Shown here piece by piece: positions 1-7,994 of a stretch of DNA of 38,915 nucleotides (positions are counted from its first letter, which is position 1; each line of letters begins with the position of its first letter). The notes beneath the pieces are model-generated. The model was given only the letters and a program-made list of their open reading frames with translations, was not told the origin of the DNA and searched no databases. The stretch lies in the NCBI GenBank assembly GCA_002349525.1, contig DEDL01000018.1, forward strand, positions 116,988-155,902, given 5' to 3'. Source of the DNA: Lachnoclostridium sp. UBA2905 (GTDB lineage: Bacteria; Bacillota; Clostridia; Lachnospirales; Lachnospiraceae). A program made the position numbers and the translations under genes.

Positions 1-207
1 GGTAAGGGTGGAAAGGCGGGGTAAGAGCCCACCGCTTTGGTGGTAACATCAAAGGCATATGTAAACCCCATCCGAAGCAAGACCGAATAGAAAGCAATAC
101 GGCGGCCCGTCGTGCTTTCGGGTAGGTCGCTTGAACCTGGTGGCAACATCAGGTCTAGATAGATGATCATCCAACGACATAACTCGGCTTATCGCGCTAC
201 TCATTTG
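1..207 (+). ncRNA. rnpB: RNase P RNA, class A (3' portion)
   Basis: This is the catalytic RNA of ribonuclease P, which trims the 5' leader from pre-tRNAs. Recognisable conserved blocks are the GTAAGAGCCCACCG segment near 23-36, the AGCAAGACCGAATAG segment near 77-91, the GATAGATGATCATCC stretch near 159-173, and the terminal ACATAACTCGGCTTATCG near 177-194, which corresponds to the family's 3' end. The 5' part lies outside the window, so the P1 partner strand cannot be checked and the 3' end is approximate. No clear hairpin-plus-T-tract terminator follows; the RNA runs into an AT-rich repeat. Confidence 0.93.
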
Positions 208-330
208 TATATATCTTTGTATATATATATTGTATATATATTATTGTATATATTTTTGTGTATATGTATTGTATATGATTTATTGTATAGCTTGCGTATA
301 TATTTTGTGTGTATAATTTGTGTAATAACG
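205..330. repeat. degenerate ~13-nt TTGTATATA tandem array
   Basis: Ten units starting with TTG occur at about 205, 217, 230, 244, 256, 269, 283, 292, 305 and 318, almost all 12-14 nt apart. The first units read TTGTATATA and later ones drift (GTGTATATG, GCGTATATA, GTGTATAAT). It fills the gap between rnpB and the next gene. The last units contain TATAAT at 312-317, a possible -10 box for the downstream gene, but no -35 lies at 16-18 nt. Its function is unknown. Confidence 0.6.
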
Positions 331-374
331 TATTAATTTTAAATATATTTTGAGTGTTTATAGGAGAAGCTTAT

Positions 375-3014
375 ATGCATGACAGATTGAAAAAACAGAT
401 GGATTTCATATTGGAAATTGATAAATTGAAGGATATAAAGAGGCAGACCTATCTATCAAATGGCAAAGTTAAGGAAAATGATGCTGAACATTCATGGCAT
501 CTTGCCATGATGGCTCTGCTTCTTTCTGAATATTCCAACGAAGATATTGATGTTTTAAGAACTATGGCAATGGTTCTTATACACGATATTATTGAAATAG
601 ATGCCGGGGATACTTATGCTTATGATGAGGCCGGCAACCAGACTAAAAGTGAAAGAGAAATGAAGGCTGCCAGGAGATTATTTAACATTCTTCCAGAGGA
701 TCAGGCAAAATACATGTTTGATTTATGGAGAGAATTTGAAGATAAGAATACTCCAGAATCATTATTTGCAAACTGCCTTGATAAGGTTCAGCCAACTATG
801 TTAAATGATGCGTCAGGAGGAAAGTCCTGGGAAGAACATGGAGTTGCAATTTCAAAGATTTTTAAGCGTAATTCAGAATCAGCCAGGGGCTCAGAGAAAC
901 TTTGGAATTATGCTAAATATAATTATCTTTGGCCAAATGTTATGGAGGGTAAAATATATAATGATCTTGAAGAGCTTGATATGTCAAGATATTTTCTTGC
1001 CATGGATAGAATTCAGGGTATATTAAATGAAACAGATACCATTCCTGAAAAATATGCGGATTATTTTTCGAAACTTGCCGAAATGTTTATGGCATACAAA
1101 AAATGCAATGATTTTATAATTGAAAATAACAGAAAATATAATACAGGAATACTTGGCTGGTATAAGGAGATAGCTGTTAATACCCTTGAAGCCTGTAATT
1201 ATTCTGTTAATTGTTTCAGATACGATAAAATATATTATGAAAAATCCTTTGCAAATCCAGATTATATTGAGTGTTTTTTTGATGGTAATACCGGGCAGAT
1301 GCTTTGCTTTATAGCATCCTTGGTAAGTGAACTTGGAAGATACTGTTTTGAGCAGAGATACTTTGATATAACTATTACTGCTGAACTGTTTTTGGAAATA
1401 TATGATATTATTAAAAATGAGCCTGAAAACTCACATGAGGGAAGTATAAAATCAGCAATTTATTATCATATATACGATTATATGGAAGACAGAACAAGAG
1501 TAAGGGTAAGAAACAGTCTTGATAAGAACTATACATTTTTCTCTGATATTGTTACTAAAACAGATATTAATGATGAACGTATTTTGTACCTTTATGGCGA
1601 AAATATTTCTTACAATGAGAGAGAATCATTCAAATTCATCAATGCTCTGCCTGAAGAAAAAATTGATAAAATAGTTGATGCGTATGTTGATGGTTATATT
1701 AAGGGATTTGAACTTGCAGGAATTGATCTTTCAAAGAAGGAAACAGTACAGATAAGATACCCTGTGGGAATGGAGAGAATCATAAAAAAAGCTATTGCCA
1801 AATTTGCACAGCATGGCCTCAGGCCTTTGATAAGCAGAGGTGCTAATCAGACAGAAGCAATAGATACTAATCCACAGTTTGCCTATGATCACAGATTTGA
1901 TAATTCAATTTACTATAATAAGGCCGTTAAGGACAGGTCCTTAAGTGTTCTTAAGAAGGTATATGATGAGTATGCAAAGGATGCCGATGTGTATGCCGGT
2001 CCTGCTGTATTTGAATATTTTGGTGAGAATATTTTTAATCCGCTTTCAAAGGAAAATGCATGCGTGTTAAGTGAAGAACAACAAAATCTTAAGGTTGAAT
2101 ATCAGATAAGTGCCAATGCTCTTGTTAACAATTATATTAAAAGAGATGCATTCAGTTTTACAATAATTGCTTTCCCTGTACCGGAGATAGGAAGTATATA
2201 TCCAGAGATTTTTGAAGAATGTATCCTTATTAATACACTTGATACTGATATGTTTTCAGATATACAGCAGTGTATTATAAATGTCCTTGATCAATCTACT
2301 GAAGTTAGAATTGAAGGCAATAATGGCAATGAGACTAACCTTAGAATTAAGCTTACAGCCCTTAATGATCCTTCAAAAGAAAGCTTATTTCACAATTGTC
2401 TTGCTGACTGTAACATACCTGTTGGTGAGGTTTATACCTCTCCTAAGCTTGAGGGAACAAATGGTCTTTTAAATGTAAAGAAGGTTTATATTAATGGACT
2501 TGAGTACCGTAACCTTAAAATAGAATTTAATGATGGTTTAACTGGCAGCTATTCATGTGATAACTATGATGATGATAAAAAAAATACTGACTATGTAAGA
2601 GATAATCTTATGAAACAGCACAAGTTCCTTCCTATGGGAGAACTTGCTATTGGAACAAATACAGCAGCATTTAAAATGGCCAGGGATTACAATATAGCAG
2701 ACAAACTGCCAATCCTTATTGCCGAAAAAACCGGTCCTCATATTGCAATTGGTGATACATGCTTTAGTATGAGTGAGGAAATTCCTGAGTATAATCCTGA
2801 TGGCAAAGAAGTAATAGCCAGAGATAACAGCATATCACTTAAGAGAAAAGAAAATATAAATGAGGCTTATTTTGGATGTCATACAGATATTACAATTCCA
2901 TATGATGAAATAGGCGGAATATATGCTGTTAAGGAAAATGGCGAAGAAGTTGCAATTATTGAAAATGGCCGTTTTGTATTAGCTGGAACAGAAAAACTTA
3001 ATGAAATGATGTAA
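375..3014 (+). CDS. fused HD-domain phosphohydrolase / M29-type aminopeptidase
   Basis: One uninterrupted 879-aa frame joins two enzymes. Residues 1-195 form a YfbR/HDDC2-like HD domain, a family that dephosphorylates deoxynucleoside monophosphates; candidate metal ligands are H39 (AEHSWH), the H70-D71 doublet (LIHDIIE) and D136 (CLDKVQP). From about M203 (MSRYFLAMDRI) the protein resembles a complete Lachnospiraceae M29-like metallo-aminopeptidase of about 670 aa. Candidate metal ligands there are E685 (VGEVYTSP), E756 (MGELAIGTNT), H789 (GPHIAIGD), H836 and D838 (CHTDITIP), in the family's order. ATG 375 is chosen because AGGAGA lies 8 nt upstream; a GTG at 354 is in frame but lacks that site. 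There is no signal peptide, so the protein is probably cytosolic. purE follows after 28 nt and may be co-transcribed. Domain identities are fairly secure; why they are joined is unknown. Confidence 0.82.
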   Translation: MHDRLKKQMDFILEIDKLKDIKRQTYLSNGKVKENDAEHSWHLAMMALLLSEYSNEDIDVLRTMAMVLIHDIIEIDAGDTYAYDEAGNQTKSEREMKAARRLFNILPEDQAKYMFDLWREFEDKNTPESLFANCLDKVQPTMLNDASGGKSWEEHGVAISKIFKRNSESARGSEKLWNYAKYNYLWPNVMEGKIYNDLEELDMSRYFLAMDRIQGILNETDTIPEKYADYFSKLAEMFMAYKKCNDFIIENNRKYNTGILGWYKEIAVNTLEACNYSVNCFRYDKIYYEKSFANPDYIECFFDGNTGQMLCFIASLVSELGRYCFEQRYFDITITAELFLEIYDIIKNEPENSHEGSIKSAIYYHIYDYMEDRTRVRVRNSLDKNYTFFSDIVTKTDINDERILYLYGENISYNERESFKFINALPEEKIDKIVDAYVDGYIKGFELAGIDLSKKETVQIRYPVGMERIIKKAIAKFAQHGLRPLISRGANQTEAIDTNPQFAYDHRFDNSIYYNKAVKDRSLSVLKKVYDEYAKDADVYAGPAVFEYFGENIFNPLSKENACVLSEEQQNLKVEYQISANALVNNYIKRDAFSFTIIAFPVPEIGSIYPEIFEECILINTLDTDMFSDIQQCIINVLDQSTEVRIEGNNGNETNLRIKLTALNDPSKESLFHNCLADCNIPVGEVYTSPKLEGTNGLLNVKKVYINGLEYRNLKIEFNDGLTGSYSCDNYDDDKKNTDYVRDNLMKQHKFLPMGELAIGTNTAAFKMARDYNIADKLPILIAEKTGPHIAIGDTCFSMSEEIPEYNPDGKEVIARDNSISLKRKENINEAYFGCHTDITIPYDEIGGIYAVKENGEEVAIIENGRFVLAGTEKLNEMM

Positions 3015-3042
3015 AATATTAAAGATAAAGGAGTTAATGAAA

Positions 3043-3555
3043 ATGTCAAAAGTAAGTATTGTTATGGGCAGTGATTCAGATCTTTCAATTATGAGTCAGG
3101 CTGCAAAGGTTCTTGAGGAGTTTGGAGTTGAGTATGAGATGAAAATAATATCTGCTCACAGAATGCCGGATATATTTGTTGATTATGCAAAAACGGCAAA
3201 AGACAGGGGAGTTGATATTATTATTGCAGGTGCTGGTGGTGCAGCTCACCTTCCAGGTATGTGTGCAGCATTATTCCCACTTCCTGTTATTGGAGTTCCA
3301 ATCCATACAAAATCATTAGGAGGAGTTGATTCATTATATTCAATCGTTCAGATGCCATCAGGTATTCCTGTAGCAACTGTAGCAATTAATGGAGCTAAAA
3401 ATGCAGGACTTCTCGCTCTTAAGATGTTAGCAATAAATGACAGCACACTGCTTTCCAAGCTGAATAAATATTCAGAGGGAATGAAAGACAGTGTATCTGC
3501 CAAATGTGAGAAGCTTGAAAAAACAGGATACGAAAACTATCTTAATGAGATGTAA
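3043..3555 (+). CDS. purE: N5-carboxyaminoimidazole ribonucleotide mutase (PurE, class I)
   Basis: The enzyme interconverts N5-CAIR and CAIR in de novo purine synthesis. The 170-aa protein opens with the diagnostic MSKVSIVMGSDSDLSIM and carries ISAHRMPD (catalytic His region) and the AGAGGAAHLPGM nucleotide-binding loop, as expected for a full-length class I PurE. ATG 3043 is preferred over the in-frame ATG 3037 because AAAGGAG at 3027-3033 is 9 nt from the former and only 3 nt from the latter. No purK or other pur gene is adjacent. The gene ends one base before the stop codon of the convergent carboxypeptidase gene, leaving no room for a terminator. Confidence 0.96.
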   Translation: MSKVSIVMGSDSDLSIMSQAAKVLEEFGVEYEMKIISAHRMPDIFVDYAKTAKDRGVDIIIAGAGGAAHLPGMCAALFPLPVIGVPIHTKSLGGVDSLYSIVQMPSGIPVATVAINGAKNAGLLALKMLAINDSTLLSKLNKYSEGMKDSVSAKCEKLEKTGYENYLNEM

Positions 3556-3556
3556 T

Positions 3557-4780
3557 TTATAATCCCCATAATTTAAAATATTTACAGATGATGGCTTCAA
3601 AGCAATCCATAAAGGATGATTTTGGAGCCTCATTTTTTGCTATAAGACTGATACTTCCTATAATATTTCCACCATAATCATAATCAATCTGTCCTATAAT
3701 ATCTCCCTGTTTTACAGGTGCATTCAGGCTTTCAGGTAATTTTACATTACGTTTTATAAGTGATGTATCTTCGCCGTTTGTAAAAATGTGCTTAAAGGAC
3801 TCTTTGGGCCAAATATTTATTTCCTTAGTCAGACTTCCTTTAACTGGTATAGGCTGAAGGGCAAGGTCTTTATATTCATCAATATATTTTTCTGTATTTG
3901 TAAATCCATAATCAAGAAGGGAGGCGGCCAGGGAAAATCTTGCCTTTGGATCCGGTGCCCCCATTACAACAGCTATTATATCTGTATTATTGCGTCTTGC
4001 AGTGGCTGAAAGACAGTATCTGGCTTTTTTTGTAGACCCTGTTTTCAGACCGGTAATGCCATTATAGGTTCTTACAAGTTTATTTGTATTAGTAAGTCCG
4101 AATTCTGATTTTACACCCTTATGATTGGTATGGGTTATTGTATCCATCCATACTGTAGAATATTTTTCGATTTCAGGATGCTTTGTTATTAGCTCTCTGG
4201 ACATAATAGCTACGTCAAGAGCACTTGTATAATGTCCTGATTTGATACTGTCATCTAAACCATTACAGTTCATAAAATGAGTATGCTTCATATTTAAGGA
4301 GGCTGCTTTTTCATTCATCATATCAACAAAGGTCTGTTCATTTCCAGCAATATGCTCTGCCATTGCAACGCAGGCATCATTGGCGCTTGCTATGGATATG
4401 CATTTTATCATTGTATCAACACTCTGTTTTTCACCAGCTTCTAAAAAGACCTGGGAACCACCCATGGATGCTGCGTATTCGCTTACACTAACCTCATCAT
4501 TTAATGATAATTTACCAGAATCTATGGCTTCAAATATAAGAATTAATGTCATAATTTTTGTTATGCTTGCAGGAATAAGTTCTTTGTCCTTGTCTTTTTC
4601 ATATATGATTGTGCCTGTACTACCTTCCATAAGGACTGCTGCGTCGGCGGATATGTCAGTAAGCGCCTTTGCATGTGCTATACCAGATACATAAGAAAAT
4701 GATAAAAAGGACATAAGTAAGGTGAAAATAAGTAATTGTGAAATAAATGATGTGACGAAGGCTTTGATTTTATTGTTCAT
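3557..4780 (-). CDS. D-alanyl-D-alanine carboxypeptidase (low-MW PBP, DacF/PBP5-like)
   Basis: This secreted or membrane-tethered serine enzyme removes the terminal D-Ala from peptidoglycan pentapeptides and so limits cross-linking. The 407-aa protein has a signal peptide with hydrophobic core at about 12-33 and an AHA cleavage region near 35-37. The three active-site motifs are in order: S72-x-x-K75 (SITK), S132-x-N134 (SAN) and K246-T-G. A C-terminal beta-rich domain follows, ending in a short amphipathic stretch (FEAIICKYFKLW) typical of membrane anchoring in this family. It is transcribed away from spoIVA, and the 139-bp gap must hold both promoters. Whether it is the sporulation paralogue (DacF) or the vegetative enzyme (DacA) cannot be decided here. 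Confidence 0.93.
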   Translation of the reverse strand: MNNKIKAFVTSFISQLLIFTLLMSFLSFSYVSGIAHAKALTDISADAAVLMEGSTGTIIYEKDKDKELIPASITKIMTLILIFEAIDSGKLSLNDEVSVSEYAASMGGSQVFLEAGEKQSVDTMIKCISIASANDACVAMAEHIAGNEQTFVDMMNEKAASLNMKHTHFMNCNGLDDSIKSGHYTSALDVAIMSRELITKHPEIEKYSTVWMDTITHTNHKGVKSEFGLTNTNKLVRTYNGITGLKTGSTKKARYCLSATARRNNTDIIAVVMGAPDPKARFSLAASLLDYGFTNTEKYIDEYKDLALQPIPVKGSLTKEINIWPKESFKHIFTNGEDTSLIKRNVKLPESLNAPVKQGDIIGQIDYDYGGNIIGSISLIAKNEAPKSSFMDCFEAIICKYFKLWGL

Positions 4781-4856
4781 AATTTTCCCTTAAATGTTAT
4801 TTATATAATTGTAGTTTAAATAACCATTATTTATTACAAAAAAATTCTTGCGAGAG

Positions 4857-4898
4857 GAATTATATTTAAACGTCTGTCATATTAATTTAAAAGACGTT
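4857..4898 (+). promoter_or_regulatory. possible sporulation-type promoter and inverted repeat before spoIVA
   Basis: A perfect 7-bp inverted repeat, AACGTCT (4869-4875) and AGACGTT (4892-4898), sits just upstream of the spoIVA ribosome site at 4906-4913. Between its arms is CATATTAAT (4878-4886), a moderate match to a sigma-E -10 element, with GAATTAT 14 nt upstream as a poor -35. Sigma-E control of spoIVA is known in Bacillus subtilis; the match here is weak. Confidence 0.25.
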
Positions 4899-4919
4899 AA
4901 ATATTGAAAGGGGCATGTT

Positions 4920-6395
4920 ATGGAAAATAAGAATGTGTATAGTGACATTACTATAAGAACAGGCGGAGAAATATATATAGGGGTTGTTGGACCGGTAAGA
5001 ACAGGAAAGTCAACATTTATAAAAAAGTTCATGACTAATATGATCATTCCCGGAATGGAAGAGGGAGAGGCAAAAGAACAGGCAAAGGATGAGATGCCAC
5101 AGTCAGGAACAGGCAGTCTTATTATGACTACAGAGCCAAAATTTATTCCAAAGGAAGCAGCCATAGTAAAAATTGATGATGAGACAAAGGTAAAGGTCAG
5201 ACTTATTGACTGCGTTGGTTTTATTGCAGATGGTGCAAGGGGATATATGGAGGATGAAAATGAACGTCTTGTTAATACCCCCTGGAGCAGTGATAAAATT
5301 CCATTTTCAAAGGCAGCTGAGATTGGAACAAAAAAAGTTATCAATGAACATTCGACTATAGGAATAGTGGTTACATCTGATGGAAGTTTTGGAGATATAA
5401 AAAGAGATGCATTTGAAGAGGCAGAACAAAAAGCAGTAAATGAACTTAAGAAGTCAGGTAAACCATACATAATAGTACTTAATACTGTAAGACCATTTAA
5501 TACGGAAACAGCAGGTCTTGCGAAAAAAATGACTGATACATACAATGTCAGGGTAATGCCTGTTAATCTGGAAAGCATGACAGTAAATGATATTAATAAT
5601 ATTATGTCAGAGGTTTTAATGGAATTTCCGGTTGACAGAATTGATTACAATGTTCCTACATGGATAAACATGTTAGATACAGAACATGTAATCAAGAAAG
5701 AGCTGATAGGTATACTTAGAAAAAATCTTTCAGGTATTAATACCCTCAGGGATATTAAAAACTATGAATTCAAGGAAGAAAGTACATATATCAGGGATTA
5801 CAGAGTTGATAATATTGATGTTAGACAGGGTATTGTAAATGTAACACTTTCTTTTGATGAAAATTATTATTATAGTATCATTTCAGAATTGACAGGGCTT
5901 GATATAAAAGATGAATATAGTCTTATTAGTAAGTTAAAGGAATTATCATCAAAGAAATCTGAAATAGAATTTTTGACCGAGGCTTATGAAAGTGTTAAGA
6001 ATACAGGCTATGGTGTGGTTAATCCTAAGGAAGGGGATATTAATCTTGTTGAACCTGAAGTAATCCGTCAGGGCAATAAGTATGGAGTCAGAATAAAGGC
6101 GGTAACTCCTTCAATCCATATGATAAGCGCCAACATTGAAACAGAAATTGCACCAATTGTTGGAACAAAGGAGCAGGCTGGTGATCTTCTTGATTATATG
6201 ATTGCCAACAGTGAAAATGGTGAAGAAGGCATATGGAATACTAATATTTTTGGTAAAACCGTAAAAGAACTTGTTGATGATGGAATTGAAGGTAAAATAA
6301 ATAAGCTTACAAAAGAAAGTGAGCAGAAGTTAAAAGAGGCAATTGAAAAAGTAATTAATGACAGTAATGGTGGACTTATCTGTCTGATTATTTAA
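4920..6395 (+). CDS. spoIVA: stage IV sporulation protein A (spore coat morphogenetic ATPase)
   Basis: SpoIVA is the ATP-hydrolysing protein that polymerises around the forespore and forms the basement layer on which the coat and cortex are built. The 491-aa length matches the family. The N-terminus carries a Walker A loop, GPVRTGKST at residues 24-32, in a TRAFAC-like NTPase fold, followed by DCVGFIADGARGYMEDENER. The C-terminus is hydrophobic (GGLICLII), as in homologues where it targets the forespore membrane. GAAAGGGG at 4906-4913 is the ribosome site for ATG 4920. The gene stands alone, as is usual, and shows that this genome carries endospore genes. Confidence 0.97.
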   Translation: MENKNVYSDITIRTGGEIYIGVVGPVRTGKSTFIKKFMTNMIIPGMEEGEAKEQAKDEMPQSGTGSLIMTTEPKFIPKEAAIVKIDDETKVKVRLIDCVGFIADGARGYMEDENERLVNTPWSSDKIPFSKAAEIGTKKVINEHSTIGIVVTSDGSFGDIKRDAFEEAEQKAVNELKKSGKPYIIVLNTVRPFNTETAGLAKKMTDTYNVRVMPVNLESMTVNDINNIMSEVLMEFPVDRIDYNVPTWINMLDTEHVIKKELIGILRKNLSGINTLRDIKNYEFKEESTYIRDYRVDNIDVRQGIVNVTLSFDENYYYSIISELTGLDIKDEYSLISKLKELSSKKSEIEFLTEAYESVKNTGYGVVNPKEGDINLVEPEVIRQGNKYGVRIKAVTPSIHMISANIETEIAPIVGTKEQAGDLLDYMIANSENGEEGIWNTNIFGKTVKELVDDGIEGKINKLTKESEQKLKEAIEKVINDSNGGLICLII

Positions 6396-6410
6396 TATTA
6401 TTTATTGAAC

Positions 6411-6428
6411 ATTCTATCTAGGTAGAAT
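6411..6428 (+). terminator. weak hairpin after spoIVA
   Basis: ATTCTA (6411-6416) and TAGAAT (6423-6428) form a 6-bp stem with a 6-nt loop, 15 nt after the spoIVA stop. Only a short T-rich run follows (ACATTTTG), so it would be an inefficient intrinsic terminator at best. Confidence 0.3.
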
Positions 6429-6486
6429 ACATTTTGTGAAAAAATTATAATAATTATCATAAAAAGCTATAATATCTATCCGTTTT

Positions 6487-6503
6487 TGTAACATTTTTGT
6501 AAT
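6487..6503 (+). promoter_or_regulatory. candidate WalR (YycF) binding box
   Basis: TGTAAC (6487-6492), five bases, then TGTAAT (6498-6503) is an exact fit to the known WalR direct-repeat consensus TGTWAH-N5-TGTWAH. It ends 7 bp before the -35 of the following promoter, which suits an activator. The downstream gene is a cell-wall hydrolase, the classic WalR target class. The match is seen directly; WalR binding is inferred, and no walKR genes lie in the window. Confidence 0.6.
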
Positions 6504-6510
6504 GGCTATG

Positions 6511-6539
6511 TTGACAAAGGGGAATTGCATTGCTATACT
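6511..6539 (+). promoter_or_regulatory. sigma-A promoter of the NlpC/P60 gene
   Basis: TTGACA (6511-6516) and TATACT (6534-6539) are separated by 17 bp. Transcription would start near 6546, giving a leader of about 90 nt that contains the palindrome at 6579-6594. Confidence 0.8.
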
Positions 6540-6571
6540 AGGAAACAAAGTTTAATAATTTTGTAACAATT

Positions 6572-6600
6572 ATCGGGCCAGACACATGTGTCTGCCGGAT
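6572..6600. repeat. palindrome in the NlpC/P60 leader
   Basis: CAGACACATGTGTCTG (6579-6594) is a perfect 16-bp palindrome. With one bulge and one mismatch the pairing extends to 6572-6600. It lies about 30 nt downstream of the predicted start site and 22 nt before the ribosome site. In DNA it resembles an operator; in RNA it would be a hairpin. No T-tract follows, so it is not a terminator. Confidence 0.6.
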
Positions 6601-6634
6601 GGTGTGTGTGCGATGTTTCTTTAAGGAGGATATT

Positions 6635-7909
6635 ATGAGTCGCTTTTTTGGAGCTAAAAGGTTAAACAGAATATATAAATTTGGAATTTTAGGAGTTGCA
6701 GGTGTTCTTGCCATGACAATTGGTGTTAAGGCAATCGAGGCAGGAAGGGTTGCAACAGAAGAACCTATTGCAGGTATTAATACTTCACTTGATAAGCTTG
6801 TTGTTGCAGAGGCACAGACAGGTGCAGCAGGTTCTATTGCATCTTCTTATTTGCAGACAGCACAGGCTGTAACAGATGCGGCCATTTCATATGATGAGCA
6901 GGTAAGTGATGTTGTAACTGATCAGGTTAATGATGAACTTGCAGAAGCACCGGATGAGCATGTTAAGCTCAATCTTAATTATGACAGACTTGGAATTGCA
7001 AAGGTTGACACTTACCTTAATGTAAGAAAAAAACCATCAGAAAGCAGTAAGGTTGTTGGTAAGCTTACAAAGCATGCCGGATGCCATATCTATAAGATTA
7101 AAAAGGGATGGGCAAAGATCGTATCTGGAAAAGTTAAGGGTTATGTTAAGGCAAGTTATCTTGTTACAGATGAAAAAGCTGAGAAAATGGCTATGAAGGT
7201 TGGAACAAAGATGGCTACTGTTTTATCAGAGGGTCTTCGTGTACGTGCCCTTCCTTCAACAGATTCAGCAATATATGATGTACTTGGACAGGATGAAGAT
7301 TTCGAGATATACCGCGAGAATCTTTCAAAGGAATGGCTTGATAAGTTTATAAGCAAGCATATTAAGAAAAAACAGCTTAAGGGTCTTGATTATGATGCAA
7401 TGTGTTCAGATTTAAGTAACTGGATATGTGTATCAATTGATGATGGATATGCATTTGTAGCCAAGGAATTTGTAGAGATTTCATTTAAGCTTAATCGTGC
7501 TGTTAAGATTGGTGATATTGCAACAGATGGTTCTGATGGAGTTTCTTCAACAAGAGCATCTATTGTAGAGTATGCAAAACAGTTCCTTGGAAACAGATAT
7601 GTTTATGGTGGTACAAGCCTTACAGGTGGTATCGACTGTTCAGGATTCACAATGAGAATTTATCAGCATTTTGGTTATAGTATTCCAAGAGATTCAAGAA
7701 GTCAGGCATCAGCTCTTGGAAGTGTTAGTGGTAAAGATGTAAGACCGGGAGACTTATTCTTCTACTCTAATGGATCAAGAATCAACCATGTTGCCATGTA
7801 TATCGGAAGTGGAATGATTATTCATGCCAGCAACCCAAGAACAGGTATCAAGATTTCTAATGCTTATTATCGTTCACCTGTTAAGATAGCAAGGGTTGTC
7901 AGAGATTAA
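6635..7909 (+). CDS. secreted SH3-domain NlpC/P60 peptidoglycan hydrolase
   Basis: This is a probable cell-wall endopeptidase cleaving peptide stems of peptidoglycan. The 424-aa protein starts at ATG 6635, 5 nt after the AAGGAGGA run; a GTG at 6599 is in frame but has no ribosome site. A hydrophobic signal segment spans about residues 16-36. Two bacterial SH3-type repeats follow: about 125-190 (LNVRKKPSESSKVVG) and about 195-290 (LRVRALPSTDSAIYDV), the second with an insertion. The C-terminal NlpC/P60 domain (about 305-424) has catalytic C335 (GIDCSGF), H385 (INHVAMYIG) and H397 (IIHASN). It is monocistronic, with its own promoter and terminator, and a WalR-like box suggests control by cell-wall homeostasis. 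The exact bond cut cannot be predicted. Confidence 0.93.
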   Translation: MSRFFGAKRLNRIYKFGILGVAGVLAMTIGVKAIEAGRVATEEPIAGINTSLDKLVVAEAQTGAAGSIASSYLQTAQAVTDAAISYDEQVSDVVTDQVNDELAEAPDEHVKLNLNYDRLGIAKVDTYLNVRKKPSESSKVVGKLTKHAGCHIYKIKKGWAKIVSGKVKGYVKASYLVTDEKAEKMAMKVGTKMATVLSEGLRVRALPSTDSAIYDVLGQDEDFEIYRENLSKEWLDKFISKHIKKKQLKGLDYDAMCSDLSNWICVSIDDGYAFVAKEFVEISFKLNRAVKIGDIATDGSDGVSSTRASIVEYAKQFLGNRYVYGGTSLTGGIDCSGFTMRIYQHFGYSIPRDSRSQASALGSVSGKDVRPGDLFFYSNGSRINHVAMYIGSGMIIHASNPRTGIKISNAYYRSPVKIARVVRD

Positions 7910-7934
7910 TATTTATTTTGCTTGATTAATTTAT

Positions 7935-7971
7935 AAAAGACTGTTACATTTTATGTAATGGTCTTTTTGTT
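7935..7971 (+). terminator. intrinsic terminator after the NlpC/P60 gene
   Basis: AAAAGACTGTTACAT (7935-7949) pairs with ATGTAATGGTCTTTT (7953-7967) with two G-T wobbles, closing a 3-nt loop and followed by a T-rich run. It ends about 24 nt before the start of the MutS-like gene, so no separate promoter fits between them; that gene may depend on read-through or on a promoter inside the NlpC/P60 gene. Confidence 0.8.
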
Positions 7972-7994
7972 TGTGGGGGGAGAAAGGAAAGATA

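Noticed and set aside
900..1030. HD-M29 gene as an assembly or frameshift artefact
   Set aside because: The reading frame is continuous through the junction with sensible codons, and both domains are complete.
3015..3042. Purine riboswitch before purE
   Set aside because: The gap is only 28 nt and purE appears to follow the upstream gene.
4877..5578. 233-codon open frame on the minus strand
   Set aside because: It is antisense to spoIVA, has no ribosome site, and its composition is that of a reverse-complemented coding region.
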